From assembly GCF_039555335.1 (NCBI RefSeq), contig NC_092646.1:31139680-31203679 (forward strand): a stretch of DNA of 64,000 nt, in the 5' to 3' direction. A program made the translations under genes and the position numbers. The notes below the pieces were generated by a model that ran no database searches, had not been told where the DNA came from, and saw nothing but the letters and a program-made list of their open reading frames with translations. Of this stretch, positions 1 to 12,300 are shown in pieces; within the stretch, counting starts at the first letter, position 1, and the number at the start of each line of letters is the position of its first letter. This DNA comes from Amphiura filiformis. Lineage: Eukaryota; Echinodermata; Ophiuroidea; Amphilepidida; Amphiuridae.

Positions 1-4
1 ATTG

Positions 5-110
5 CTCCCCCCTTTTTTTTTGCTTGCCAAGAAATGATTGCTCTTCCCAATTTTACCCTCTCCCCTATTTTACCTTCCCTAGGGCTCATAATTATTGCAC
101 ATCCCCTAGT
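5..110. repeat. Remnant of a hairpin repeat with CAGCCCC-type end
   Basis: The end GGGCTCATAATTATTGCACA at 82-101 resembles the right arm of the element at 46768-47036, and the C-rich body is shared. Only one arm lies in the window. Confidence 0.4.
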
Positions 111-217
111 AAAAACACACAAGAATAATTTTGGTTACCACTCACCAGGTCTTAATGTTAGCATCTACTCACATCGAATAATCTTTTCAGCAACTTTTGT
201 TACTATTTTCATTGCAG

Positions 218-329
218 GAATTTAATCAGTGCATTAAGTGACAAATTAAATGATTATTGGAACTTAAAAAAGGGCATTCCAGGAGAAAAGACTCCAGCGA
301 AAACACTGGTTAAGCCAGAACCAGTTGAG
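218..329 (+). CDS. Gene A exon: end of S5/ATPase module, frameshifted
   Basis: The exon follows a TTGCAG acceptor and ends before GTAAGT. It reads NLISALSDKLNDYWN, matching exon 48623-48733 of gene B, then runs into a TAA because a five-A run at 300-304 has one A too many. Length is 112 against 111 in the paralog; dropping one A restores ...KTLVKPEPVE and the phase required by the next exon. Confidence 0.85.
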
Positions 330-3300
330 TAAGTATAAACCAGTATGTTATATAGCAATGATTCTGGAATACTTTTAGCGAAATCTTGCATTACAAAAGT
401 TTGTTTTACTTTGTATTATTGATAAACATGGAAAGAAAGAGAGCAAGGTACACTAACTTGATGTGGGGAACATGTAAAATACAGACTAGGCGGTACGCAG
501 AGGGGGACAAAAACAGCAAATGTAGGCAATAGAAGAAGGTAACGTTCGATAGCCAAAATTACCAGTTCCAAGGCCCACAGAAGTGATAAACCTGTAGAAA
601 TAACATGAATCAATGGGAATACAAAAGTGCACTAGAACAAGTGATGAAAATCACTGTGCACATACACATATACAATCTTACTATAAATAGGGGAATGTTG
701 TATGTATGTATGTTTGTGTGTTAGTATGAAGATTGAAAGGCTCCGTCAGTTTGGATTCAAATGTCGCCAAATTCACACGGAGATTAAGAAATATACAGGG
801 AATGCATTGCACTTTATTTGGTTGAAAACGGTCAAGAATTGGCTGCAAAAACAGTGAAAATATGGGTAAAAACTGGTTTTTTTTGTTATGAAAATCGGTT
901 GGCAGCCTTTGCGTCATTGCAGCTGGCAGGCAGTGCGTCGGCGTCGCGTGCGTGATGCGCACTACGCCATCAAGTGCGTAAATGACGCAGAGCCACGCGA
1001 CTTGCAAGCCAGAGACCAGTGGACATGATAATACGGAAAGAAGGAAAAAGAGGACAAAAAGGTATATGGACGGATCACGGGGTTATGATAACGGGTGAAC
1101 ACGACAAAAAGGTACGAGTACCGGTATACGGGTTAAAGTAACTAAATGAAAATGGGCACAAAAGAAAGAAGGGAAGAAAGAAACTAATCAGGAAATGTAA
1201 GGAAAAAAGCTAAAATAATTACAACAGAATTAAATAAATAAGATGGAAAACGGGAAATCACAAGCATCAAAATGTACCTTTTCAATGATTCTACCTGTTC
1301 AGTAATTCTTCCTGTTATAGTGAACGCTCCCATTTACTCATCTAGCGGGGACCTGCACGAAGCGCGTGTATCCCTCTAGTAAATCAAACAACCTATGTAG
1401 GCACAAAAACAGGCAAAGTTTGATGGCCAAAAATTGCTAATTCCAGAGCCCACCACATAAGTGTCAGGAAAACAGTACAAAAGTACACTGGAAGTGATGA
1501 AAATCAATGTGCAAGTAGCAGACAAGCAAACCCAAAAAAGACAAAAAAAAAAGATGTTTCGAGCAGATAAACTGCTCTTCCTCAGGGACAGACAACAAAA
1601 TATAAAAGCAAGCAGCGAAAACTACATACTGTAGTTTAAAAACGAATTCAAGTCAAGCACTGAAAGCAAGTTCAAATAGAACTCAAGTAGCAAACAAACA
1701 AGACAGCAAGCTCAAAGCAAAATAAGAATACTATTACTCTGCCAAATAACTGTAATATGATTTGCATGATTTCTCCCAAAATCCAAATACACAATAAAAT
1801 TTGTCAAAAAAGAGTGTAAATGGTTGTTACCAGGGTAAACTGTCTTCTCTTTGAATTCCCTTTCTAGCTTAAAATTAAAGATGCCTTGTTTATCGTCTTA
1901 ACTCAATGAAAGCAAGTTCACTGATAAACAAGGCATCTTTAATTTTAAGCTAGAAGGGGAATTCAAAGAGAAGACAGTTTACCCTGGTAACAACCATTTA
2001 CACTCTTTTTTGACAATTTTTATTGTGTATTTGGATTTTGGGAGAAATTCCAACACTACCTGGGATGGTATAAGAGATTTCAGTTCACATGCACTACAAT
2101 CATGCAAATCATATTATAGTTATTTGGCAGAGTAATAGGATTCTGATTTTTTTAAACTAAAAGGTATGATATGGGTGACCATTAATCCCTAATTCCAATC
2201 CTTTTTTTTAATTGTGTATTTTTCACACAGTCCAGACTGGGTACAGTGTGATCGTTGTCAGAAGTGGCGTAAGCTGCCAGCAAACACAAACATGGCAGTC
2301 GTGAATAGTATTAAACAGTGGTATTGTGAGATGAACCCAGATCCATACCATAGGTAGGTAGATGAAAGGGCTGTACAATAATTAATGTGTACCCTCTGGT
2401 GGTGAATTCTTAACCCCATGAGAACTACCTGTCGATTGGCCAAAATTAATATTGTGTCCAATTTTTAACCAATCACGGAGGGTATTAATAAGATCATCGG
2501 CAAATGCAAGTTTGATCATAAGTAGTTTAAAGACTAGTCATAATTGGCAATTGAAATGAGCATTTCAAGGTTATCAACCAATCAGAAATGCCGTTAGATG
2601 ACCAGTGTGTCCAGGGAGTTAAAATAGTCTGCCAAATATTGCTTTCTCCCCTTTTGACACACCAAAAAATCTTTTCCCCTTTTACACATGCCAGATTTTG
2701 GGAAACTCCAATTTAAAACCCGAAATGTGACCCGGCAGCACAAACGAGCCGTAAATTCCCTAAATTGTATTCTGAGTTATGGTGTAAAATGTGTACGAAG
2801 GTCGTATTCATCGGTCACTTAAGCTGGCGCGACATCTGTCTTATTTTGATAGTCACAACACCAATCAATAATCCTATTATTGAAGTGGATAATAAGCTTC
2901 TACCTTAGATGGCTATAGAACTTTTAATAGCTCTGGTCTTTGTTTGCTTTTGCTAAATCCTTTTCAAGTGGTGGGTTATTTGTATAGGTATGCATAACCA
3001 ACAATTAACAATGAGAGAACCTTCTTAAACCTCGTTGACTTGGGGATGATTTGAAATGACCGCCAATTATGACTGTTTGATATTTATTGCCAGCAATGTG
3101 GAAAAAGAGACACACATAGAAACGAAAAAAGCTATAATTTTGTTGAAGGAGCAAAGTTTAACTAACCATAACTCCGCTTCTGGATATCGTTTGAAGTCAA
3201 ATGATATACCATTTTTAAGTTTAGGATGTTTATTTTTTAAACACGAAATAAAACAAAATTGACCGGGAGAGGAATTTACGGCTCATTCGCCGTGGACGGT

Positions 3301-6300
3301 CACAAATTGTCTAATCACGTGATGCGAGTACATCAAGCAGAACAATTTAGCATATTTCAATGTTTATTAATTATGTTTGTGCACCTTTTTTGGGTGTAAT
3401 ATCAAATATCTGTGCCAAAAGTTACTTGCCCCCCTCCATTTTGTTTACCAAAAATCTTTTCCCCCTTTTTTTGGCCTACCATAAAAATTGCCTCCCCCAG
3501 CCTGCCAAAGTTCTTTAGCCCCCCCCCTTATAATTAATTCACCACCCTGGGATACACATAATTATTACACCACCAGGGGGGGGGGACTCACAAATAAAAG
3601 GTTTATGGGGGTATACCACTCTAATGGGTTGCTTTTTTCCAAGAAATCCTTAAACATGGGTCCCGATTGAAGAAAAAAAATCCCTAAACAGGCTCCCAAT
3701 TTGGAAAAAAATGGTCAAAAACTGTCAAATCAGCCATGTTGTAGGTAAAAAAAATCAAACATAGGTCCCAATTTAAGAAATCAAATTGTCATAAACTGTC
3801 AACTCAGCTGTAATCAGCCAGGATGTCTCAATACTACCAACTTGCAACTTTATACTCATTTTGTTGTAGCAGGTCACATATGTGACCGTCCACCACAAAG
3901 TGGTAGTAAAGTCGGCTCTAGATCATTGTCTGTTTATTGCAGATATTAAAAGAATGCACTTTCAGCTTACAATGACACCTCAACCAGCTTCATCAGACAT
4001 CTGGAAGTGAAGTTATGGTACATCTAAAGTCAAATTCCTATTATATTTTACATAGAAATCCATATACTGTTTGTGATTGTATCTCAAAATGGAAAATGCC
4101 GACTTTACAACCAGTTTGTGGTGGATGGGCACATATGCTTGGGTTGTCCACAGGACAACAGCCATTTACCTTTTTTCAAAAACTGCCTGACTAAAATGCA
4201 ATTTGGACTTATGTTATGTGCTCAGAACATTAAAGTGTGTCCTGGAAAGTAAATTAATTGCATTAATATTAATGGGAGAGCGGGTTGGCGCAGCAGTATA
4301 TAGTTCCATCACCTTGCACCACTGAGGTCCCTGGTTCAAGCCCCGGCCGTGCCCAAGGACTGTATGTGCATTTGGTTTTTCCTGCAGACACCTAGGTTTC
4401 ATTATCATTGAGGTATAGGACTTTTTTTTTTTTTTTCGGAGAAGAGCAGGTAGGGCAACTACTTGATTATATTTCTACATGTTCATACTACATAGGCCTA
4501 CTCTGAAAATTCATGACGAGTCCGTTTTTTTAAATCACATTTTGTTCCTAAAATGGGGTTATAAGCGCCCTCAACGGGCACTCTCTCCATAGGGCTACAT
4601 GTAAAGACCAGTTATAGACAAATGGCCCTAAAATAAAACGGACTCGTGCGAATTTCCTCAAATTTTGCATACATGTATGATGTAGATTTAACATCTGGAA
4701 TGTAATGCAAGTGATGTCGTTGCTGCTCTTCTAAATTCATTTTTAAAATGTCCGCCCCAGACCAAGGTGGATTCCATGCTCGCTCTCACAGGTTTTCTCT
4801 GGGATCTCCAGTTTCCTCCTGCTTTCAAAAAATCAGTGATTTAATTGTTTGGTTATCAAAAACTTCCTTCACCCAATGGAATTTGGGGAGCTGCAGATAA
4901 TTGGTGGATGTTACAATCTAAGTGCGGATATTTCTGCGCAAGATTCGGCTACAACTGGCCTAGTTGATGCAATCTGATTGTGATGATTCACCATGGCAGT
5001 GAAATTACATCGCTTTAAATCCTTCAAGACCTGGAAAAAGACACTATATAAATCCAAAATTTATTGTTATTATAATATGAAAATGTCTTGTGCAATCTTT
5101 CAGTCATTGTAGCATAGAGCAAGAACTGGAAGATACAGATGACGCAAGACCTTCAAACAACAAGACGCCCTCAACGAGAAAACAGTAAGTTAGTTTAGTT
5201 AAAGAACGATCATCACCAACAAAGAAAGTTTTCATCGCATGCTATTTCTACCTTCTTGTATATGGGATTGATATGAAAAATATGATTCCGATGACATATG
5301 CAGCAGAGGGTAATGCAATGTGGTCTTTGCGGGGGTTAGGTGGTTCAACCTGCATGCATTGGTTTGTTATGTCAACTACCCCCCTTCCAAAAAAAGAAGA
5401 AAATTTCAACCGTGAAGTAGTGTAAACTTGAAAATTGGCCTAGCAAACTAAGGGCAAAAATAGTGTAAAAGTGAAAAGTGGTTTAGGAAACACAAAATTT
5501 CACCTTAATTTTTGTGTTTGGCCCGCTCAGAAAACTGACCCTGATATTCCACTGAACATATAAAATACTTGGACTCACAGAAATATTCATCCATATACAA
5601 TATTGTAAACCCTGCATTTATGTTTTATTACTCCAAAAATTACTCAGAAATGTGATATGAGGAGAAAAGATATTAAACCAACTTTTGCCCAGATGTGAAG
5701 TTGTTTTAATCATTAATCATGGCAGAGAGCCCTGAAAATAGAGTGTTTATAATGCTGTGTGTAAAATGAATTGCACTTTAATTAACAGCCAAAAATGAAG
5801 ACTGAGTTTTGTTCTGTTTTTGTGTGAATGTGTTGTGGTGTGGGGATTGTGGGAGGGTTCTTGTCTGGGGATGGGTCTGTTGTTGTTTTTTGTTAAAAAA
5901 CCCTGGGTATGTAGATTTGATTGAGTGTTTGTTCAACCATATGATTATGATGCCTTGAATTTGATACTCTGTGTGATGTCTCATTACACAGCGAATTTGC
6001 AAATTCGCTGTGTACTGTCTTTTGCCAATTCTTTCTTCTTTCTGGCAACTCGTGACATTTTGCGTGATTTGCCACGTTTCGCCCTAGCTCTGTTATGCTT
6101 TGACCGATTTTGCCTATACTTGGACACATACACCACTGACCATATCCCCACATGTGACATGACATTGAACTCCATTTGACCTTTGACCTGCTCACAATTG
6201 CAAAAATGCGATTTTTACTATAAAATGTATCTTCTTCCACAAATAACATGTGATGGTGACATGCTTAGGTCATGTGACTTGACTTTGGTCGGTGTCTATA

Positions 6301-9300
6301 GGGTGTTCACAGATAAGGGGTCAAAGGTCATTAAGGGGTCATTTCGGTCTGAAAGCTAAAAATATTCAAAAATCACTGTTTTTACAAATTACATAGCAGA
6401 GTGTTGTCATTAGCACACATGCATTGCTACCAACCAGGGTCTTTGGGGTGTCTACAGTTTTGGGGTCAAAGGTCATTAAGTGTCGCTTCCGGTAAAAAAA
6501 CAAAAATCATCAAATATTTTTATTTTTTTTTATCTCAAAAAGTAGAGTGACATAAACTTCATATATGCGTTAGTGTTACCCTATGTATGCACGGTATTTT
6601 TATTTTTTTGGTCAAAGGTCATTTAGACGTCATTTCTGGTTTTAAGCTAAATAACTTCAAGAATTTTTATCTCCATAACTAAGCATAGTAGATTTTTTAA
6701 TTTAAACTGTAACAATGCATTTTCTCGGTGTAGATGAGGTTTTTTTAATATTGGGTTCAAAGGTCATTAAGGAGGTCAAAGCGTCAAACTTGCAAAAAAT
6801 GTTTAAAATTGGCCCAATCGAGCTCAAATTCAACAGGAGCGATTCTTACGACATTCTAAACATGTTAAAATTATTTATTACCCCAAAGGTCAATGTTTGC
6901 TTTAGGGTCAAAAGGTCAAAATATGGTTTGCAGATAGCTATTCGCTGTGTACCCAGATTCTATTGACTCTAGTTTATATCTCAATTGACACTCGCCGCTT
7001 ATGATAGTGCTGGGATGGTCTTCGTTTTGTGCTTTTGTCAGGCCTGGTATAGCTTCTGCTTTTTTCACGGCAGTGAAATGATGCCACTTTCCCCCACATC
7101 TCATATGCACAGTTTATCCCTTACATATCCTGTGTCATGAATAGGTATGTAGCCCACCAGCCCTGTGATAAGAGTCTAGGAAATTATTCCTAATATCTCT
7201 TACCCTAGTTTGTATGCCTTTATCTTCTAATCTTGCCACATATGACAACTTACTAATTAGCCCTAACCCGGAAAAGAGTCTGTACAGGAGTAGGAATTTG
7301 TTAGCCTTTTTTTATAAACATGTTTTCAATTGGCTTATAGCCATCACATGCTAACAATACACATAACTGATTGGTTAATCAAAACTAGCAGGGTTCATGG
7401 CCAAGCCTGATTACAAAGTAAACACATTCTGTATAGAAAAACTGTGCAGCAAGCGATTTACTTCAGAAAATTACTACATTGCACAAAACCAAGTCCATTT
7501 TTTAGATAGTTAATTGAATGTTAGCTAATGTTTATTGACTCTTGTAATAAACCATGTGTAGGCCTATAAACCTGTATAATATTGATGTTCATACATATGA
7601 CCCTGACAAAAGCTAGCAAGAGCAAGCTGTGTAATTATTTTGTTTACTTGTGATAAGATACAATTTTCTTCGTAGTTATAGCCAAATTTGTTTCTTAGTA
7701 CCGTAGCTGACTTAATAAAAATTCCTTTAAAAAGGAATGGGCGCCCAATGTGAGCTTGGCCGTGATGTGGTAAATTTCATGGTGGTTAGATTTGGTATTA
7801 TTATCTCTTGCAGACCCGGTGACACCTCATTATAGAAATCAGACCTGTCGATAGGTTGTAAGAGGATAGCCTTTTCCAGGCACGCTAATTGGGCCATATA
7901 TAAAGAGAGTTTTGCTACTTTGCAACACAATAAAGACCTAAATGCAAAACGAGATCCTGTAGTTGGCTCCCGAGATGACTTAAAAACCAAATGCAAAATG
8001 AGGTTTTTAAAAAATATTGTTTTCCAGAGTCGCAGGTATCATTATTAAGCCTCATATCACTTATTTATTGTCGAATAAGTGCAGAGTAGGTTAGATATGA
8101 ATACCGGTATTGAATGTTAGACCAAAGTAGCTCAAAGTACATTGTACTATACACCTGATCCGTGAACTTGTCTTTTTTAAAGACAAATTCTTGTTTACCA
8201 TTCTTTTTCTTATGTCCTGGCTTCAGCTTGTGTGGTGTATACATCACAGCACTTGTGATTGGCGGGTGTCAATAATTACAAGTGTAGCTACATATCAAAC
8301 TTTAATTTGGGCTTAAAGAAATAATTGCATATTATAATATTGTATGGCTGACATGAAGAAGGGGGCTGGTGGTTTTCCGTATCTTTTCTCCACCCACCAG
8401 TCCCATGTACAGGGCAATAAAAATGGAAAAACAAAAAAAAATGAAGACTGAAACTACAAGTCTTGGGGAAAATTAGAGGTACCCAGAATCACATCCTGTA
8501 TCGATATTTTTGTCTTCTTTTTTTCCTCAGGCAATCTGAAGCTGCTGAAGAAGTCCAAAGAAGAGAAGAGGTATTGAATTACTGTACATTGGTTTATTTT
8601 TGAAATTACTTGAGTGCATTTACTCCATATATGTCTCTTTAATTCAAATCTGTAAAAAAACTTAACTTGAATACATTTTTGCACAGGGAGCAAATTTGCC
8701 CTAGTAAAGCCACCAATTGCTCCTGGTTCTTGTAAAATTCACATGAACCAGGAGCAATTTATTTTAGAAAATTGCTCCTGGTTCCAGTTTTTGCAGTAGT
8801 GCTGGAATGCTATATTCAGGCATGGGATTTTCCAGTGGAAACACTGGAACCAGTCTTTTTTGATGTCAAAATTCCCGCAGTTTTATTTATTTTCAGCCCA
8901 TTTGAGGTGTTTTTGTCCAATTTTACGCACTTTTCCACCTTTTCCAGACTTTTTCATAAATGCGTAGTCCCATGCCTGTATATTATATATGCAGAAAAGG
9001 ATTTACTATTTGAAAATTGCTCCTGTTTCTTCAAGTAATGCTCCTGGTGCTTGTAAAATCCCAGTGAACCAGGAGCAATGTTCAAAAACAAATTGCTCCT
9101 GGTTCCAGTCTGCTTATTTCCAGGCTTGCCTGTGCCTTAACAACACAAAAAATTGACACATTTTCTGAAAGGCATATAGGAAAAAGACACACGCACGCAC
9201 CTCAAAAAATTGATACATTTTCTAAAAGGCCTATAGGTAAAAGAAATATTTGCGAGCATAAAAATTACACAAATCCATGTCCCTCATTGTTGCATTCAAC

Positions 9301-12300
9301 CAATTATTATAGCAAGATAATGGCCATGCCACTTTTTCCAGATTTGAATTTGAAATTAGAGATAGCTAGAGCTTCAAGTAGCAGATGACTCTTTGGTGTA
9401 TGTATCTTTGGTGTAAGATATTCATGAGTTAGACTAGTGTAAAGACTCATTAAGTAATTAAGCAGCTTACAGAATAAAGCTGTATACTTCAACAGAAGAT
9501 TTCTATGCTAGGCTAATGATTTTAAAAATGCTATTTATGCGCCAGTCCCCTGGGACCCCGGCAATAGCGGGGACTTATCCAGGACTTAGCCTGGGATGTA
9601 ACAGCTCATTGGGTCCCGGCACTGCCGGGACTTATACGTGGATGTAATGCATCTCGAAAGGGCGGGGGATGTACCCAGGACGTTGTTAAAGAATACTCTC
9701 AACTGTGCAGGGTCGTAAAGCGGGGAAACACTCATCTGTTCTATCCATTTACCAGGGGAAGCCAGGTTCTTTGATATTATAATTTGAATCTCAGAATTCA
9801 TACACATTTTGTGATCTTTCTGGCAGTTGCCCCGGGGTTAGGGGGCAGGGACTTGCCGAATGCCCGGGATGTACAAGAAAATATTGCCCACCCCACCTGG
9901 ACTTAGCCAGGACTGTTACATGTTTGTAACAGTTTCCAAAATTACGTCCCTGCTATCCCCGGGGGCAGGGACTGCAACTGACAGCCGCATTACAGGTAAA
10001 CCATTCTTGCCTCTTTTAATGCCAGATTGTTCATTTTGTTTGTAATTAGGCCAAAAAAACAAAAAAATTTGGAAATAAAAAAAATTCTGCATTTCTTTTT
10101 TTCAAATTTCACGATTTTACAAATGCGCGTGCAAGCTTTGAAACAAACCTTTTTTTTTTTGCCTTATTTGCTTTTAATGCTATCAATTCCTCCTGGGAGA
10201 CCAATAATTTTGTACTGAAGAAATTAATTGCCTGAATGAATGAATAAATTAAAATGATTCATTCGAGTGCAATAGATTAAAACATATTCCTTATGTCCTT
10301 TCCTTCATCCTAGGCCAATAACGATGGTGAAGATGATGACAATCCACAGCCTGCTGAACCAGGACCAATACCAAACAAGATTACAAAAGTCAAGTAAGTT
10401 AATTGGTATTGTTTTCCTCAGGCTATGCATTGGCGTGTCCAGGATCTGTACCTGCGGGGGGAGGGGGGGGCTCAAAGGGGCTTTCAGAGTTATGCGGGGT
10501 GCAGGGTGCTTAATGGCTAAAATCGCCAAAAACAGCTGATTTGACATGATTTTTAACAAAGCGCTGGACCCCCTGGACACGCCACTGCTAGGAGAGAACT
10601 TGACATTATGGGCCATTTGGTGGACGGTCCCATATACGAACATACACTACAAGATTCCTATTGCGGCCGCCTGCACAGATACTGCTACTGCACAGGACCC
10701 ACCAGCAGTTGTACTGCACTGGTGCTACACTGGTACTCCCCTAGTACTGCAAGTACCTTGGTGATGGTGTACCTGTGCAGACGGCCCCAATAGGAATCTT
10801 GTAGTGTATGTACGTATATGGGATCGTCTACCACAAATGGGCCATAATGTCAAAGTTCTCACTTTTTGAGACAGGGAAATTCTCCTCAAAATAAGCTTTA
10901 CAATGGTATGGTACTTGTCTCTGTTGCTTGTTTGCAAGGCAGAAAAATCAGTGAAAGAGTTGAGAAAAGTTTAATGGACCATATTTCAAATCAAGCTCGG
11001 CCAACAGTGGTGGATGGTCACTTGTGTGTGCCTGAGCATCCGTAAGGCCAGCAAATGAGGACATTTAAATTGTATAATCATTAACCAGGGACCCACACTA
11101 TACAGAGGATGTAATTTTTAGGTCCAATACATGGTCACAAATAGCTTTAGGCCAAAAAAATACAATTTTGTCTCATGTCACATGGGAGTTTGAAATCTAA
11201 TGGGGTGTTTTTTTTATATATTTTATATTTTATCAATAAATCAGGTGTTCAGAGGGGTTACTCCTTTGAAAACTCACCAGTTTTGCCAATGGCAATTTTT
11301 CTTCATTTTTGAAAATAAAATAAAAATTGTGAAATAAATTTCATTTTTGGAATGTTTTCACCATCAGAAATCTAATGCGCTGCACGTGGGGGACATGAGA
11401 CAAACCTATTTTTGGCCTTAATATCCCTATTTAGAGCTGTCCTGGGGTAGAGGAAGTATTATGACTATTAATTTTGGGTTTCCACAATTGAATCGCGCTT
11501 AATATGATCTGAAATTGTTTTGATCCCCCATTTTATGGTCTTAACTTTTGGCCCCCAGAACGGTTAATTTTAGGGATTTTTTAAAACATGCAAAAAACCT
11601 AGAATTTGACCTCCCCCCCCATATTTTACAAATATAATTTGTGACACGATATGGTCTATATATAGGGGCCAAAGGCGGCACATTTGAAACCAAGATAAGG
11701 GCAAAAATATGGAGTAAAAAAACAATAAAATACATAAGAAAATAAACATAAAAAACTTCATAACTTTAGAACCAAGTATGCTAGACCTTTGATGTTTTCA
11801 GTATATGATAGCCTATTGTATGTATAATGTGATAATTACAGTAATTCAATTTCCAAAATGCCTTCTTTGGCCCCCATGGACTGGATCGTGTCACATTTTA
11901 TACTAATCTACTTTTTTCAAAACTTTTGCTGTTGTCTTGATTATCATGCTTTTGTAATTTTTTTTTGTACCGTAACCACCCGGGTATAAGCCCACCTTCG
12001 GCTATAAGCCCACCCCCTATTTTTCAAAACATTTTGGGAACAAGAGTGCACTCAAGTATAAGCCCACTACTCAATTTTGGCCAAGTTCTTAAATCAAATC
12101 AGTGCTTTGCTCTCATATTTAAGAACAAATAAAAAAAATATCAAAAAAATATCAGTTGATAATTAACATTCCACACTTTTAAGAAATTGACATAGATGAT
12201 AGCAATTACTGGTACATTGGGCATATACAAATGACAAATGGGGGATAATTGTTCTTATTTTTAAATTCAAGCAAGCACTAGCCCTTCCCTGGTTATAAGC

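Noticed and set aside
4272-4345. Functional tRNA gene at the SINE head
   Set aside because: The cloverleaf does not close at the acceptor stem and the sequence continues into a SINE body and TTATTG tail.
5893-6249. 118-codon open frame on the minus strand
   Set aside because: It spans the 30-bp palindrome, has no recognisable domain, and overlaps frames of similar length on the other strand; it is a chance frame in intronic sequence.
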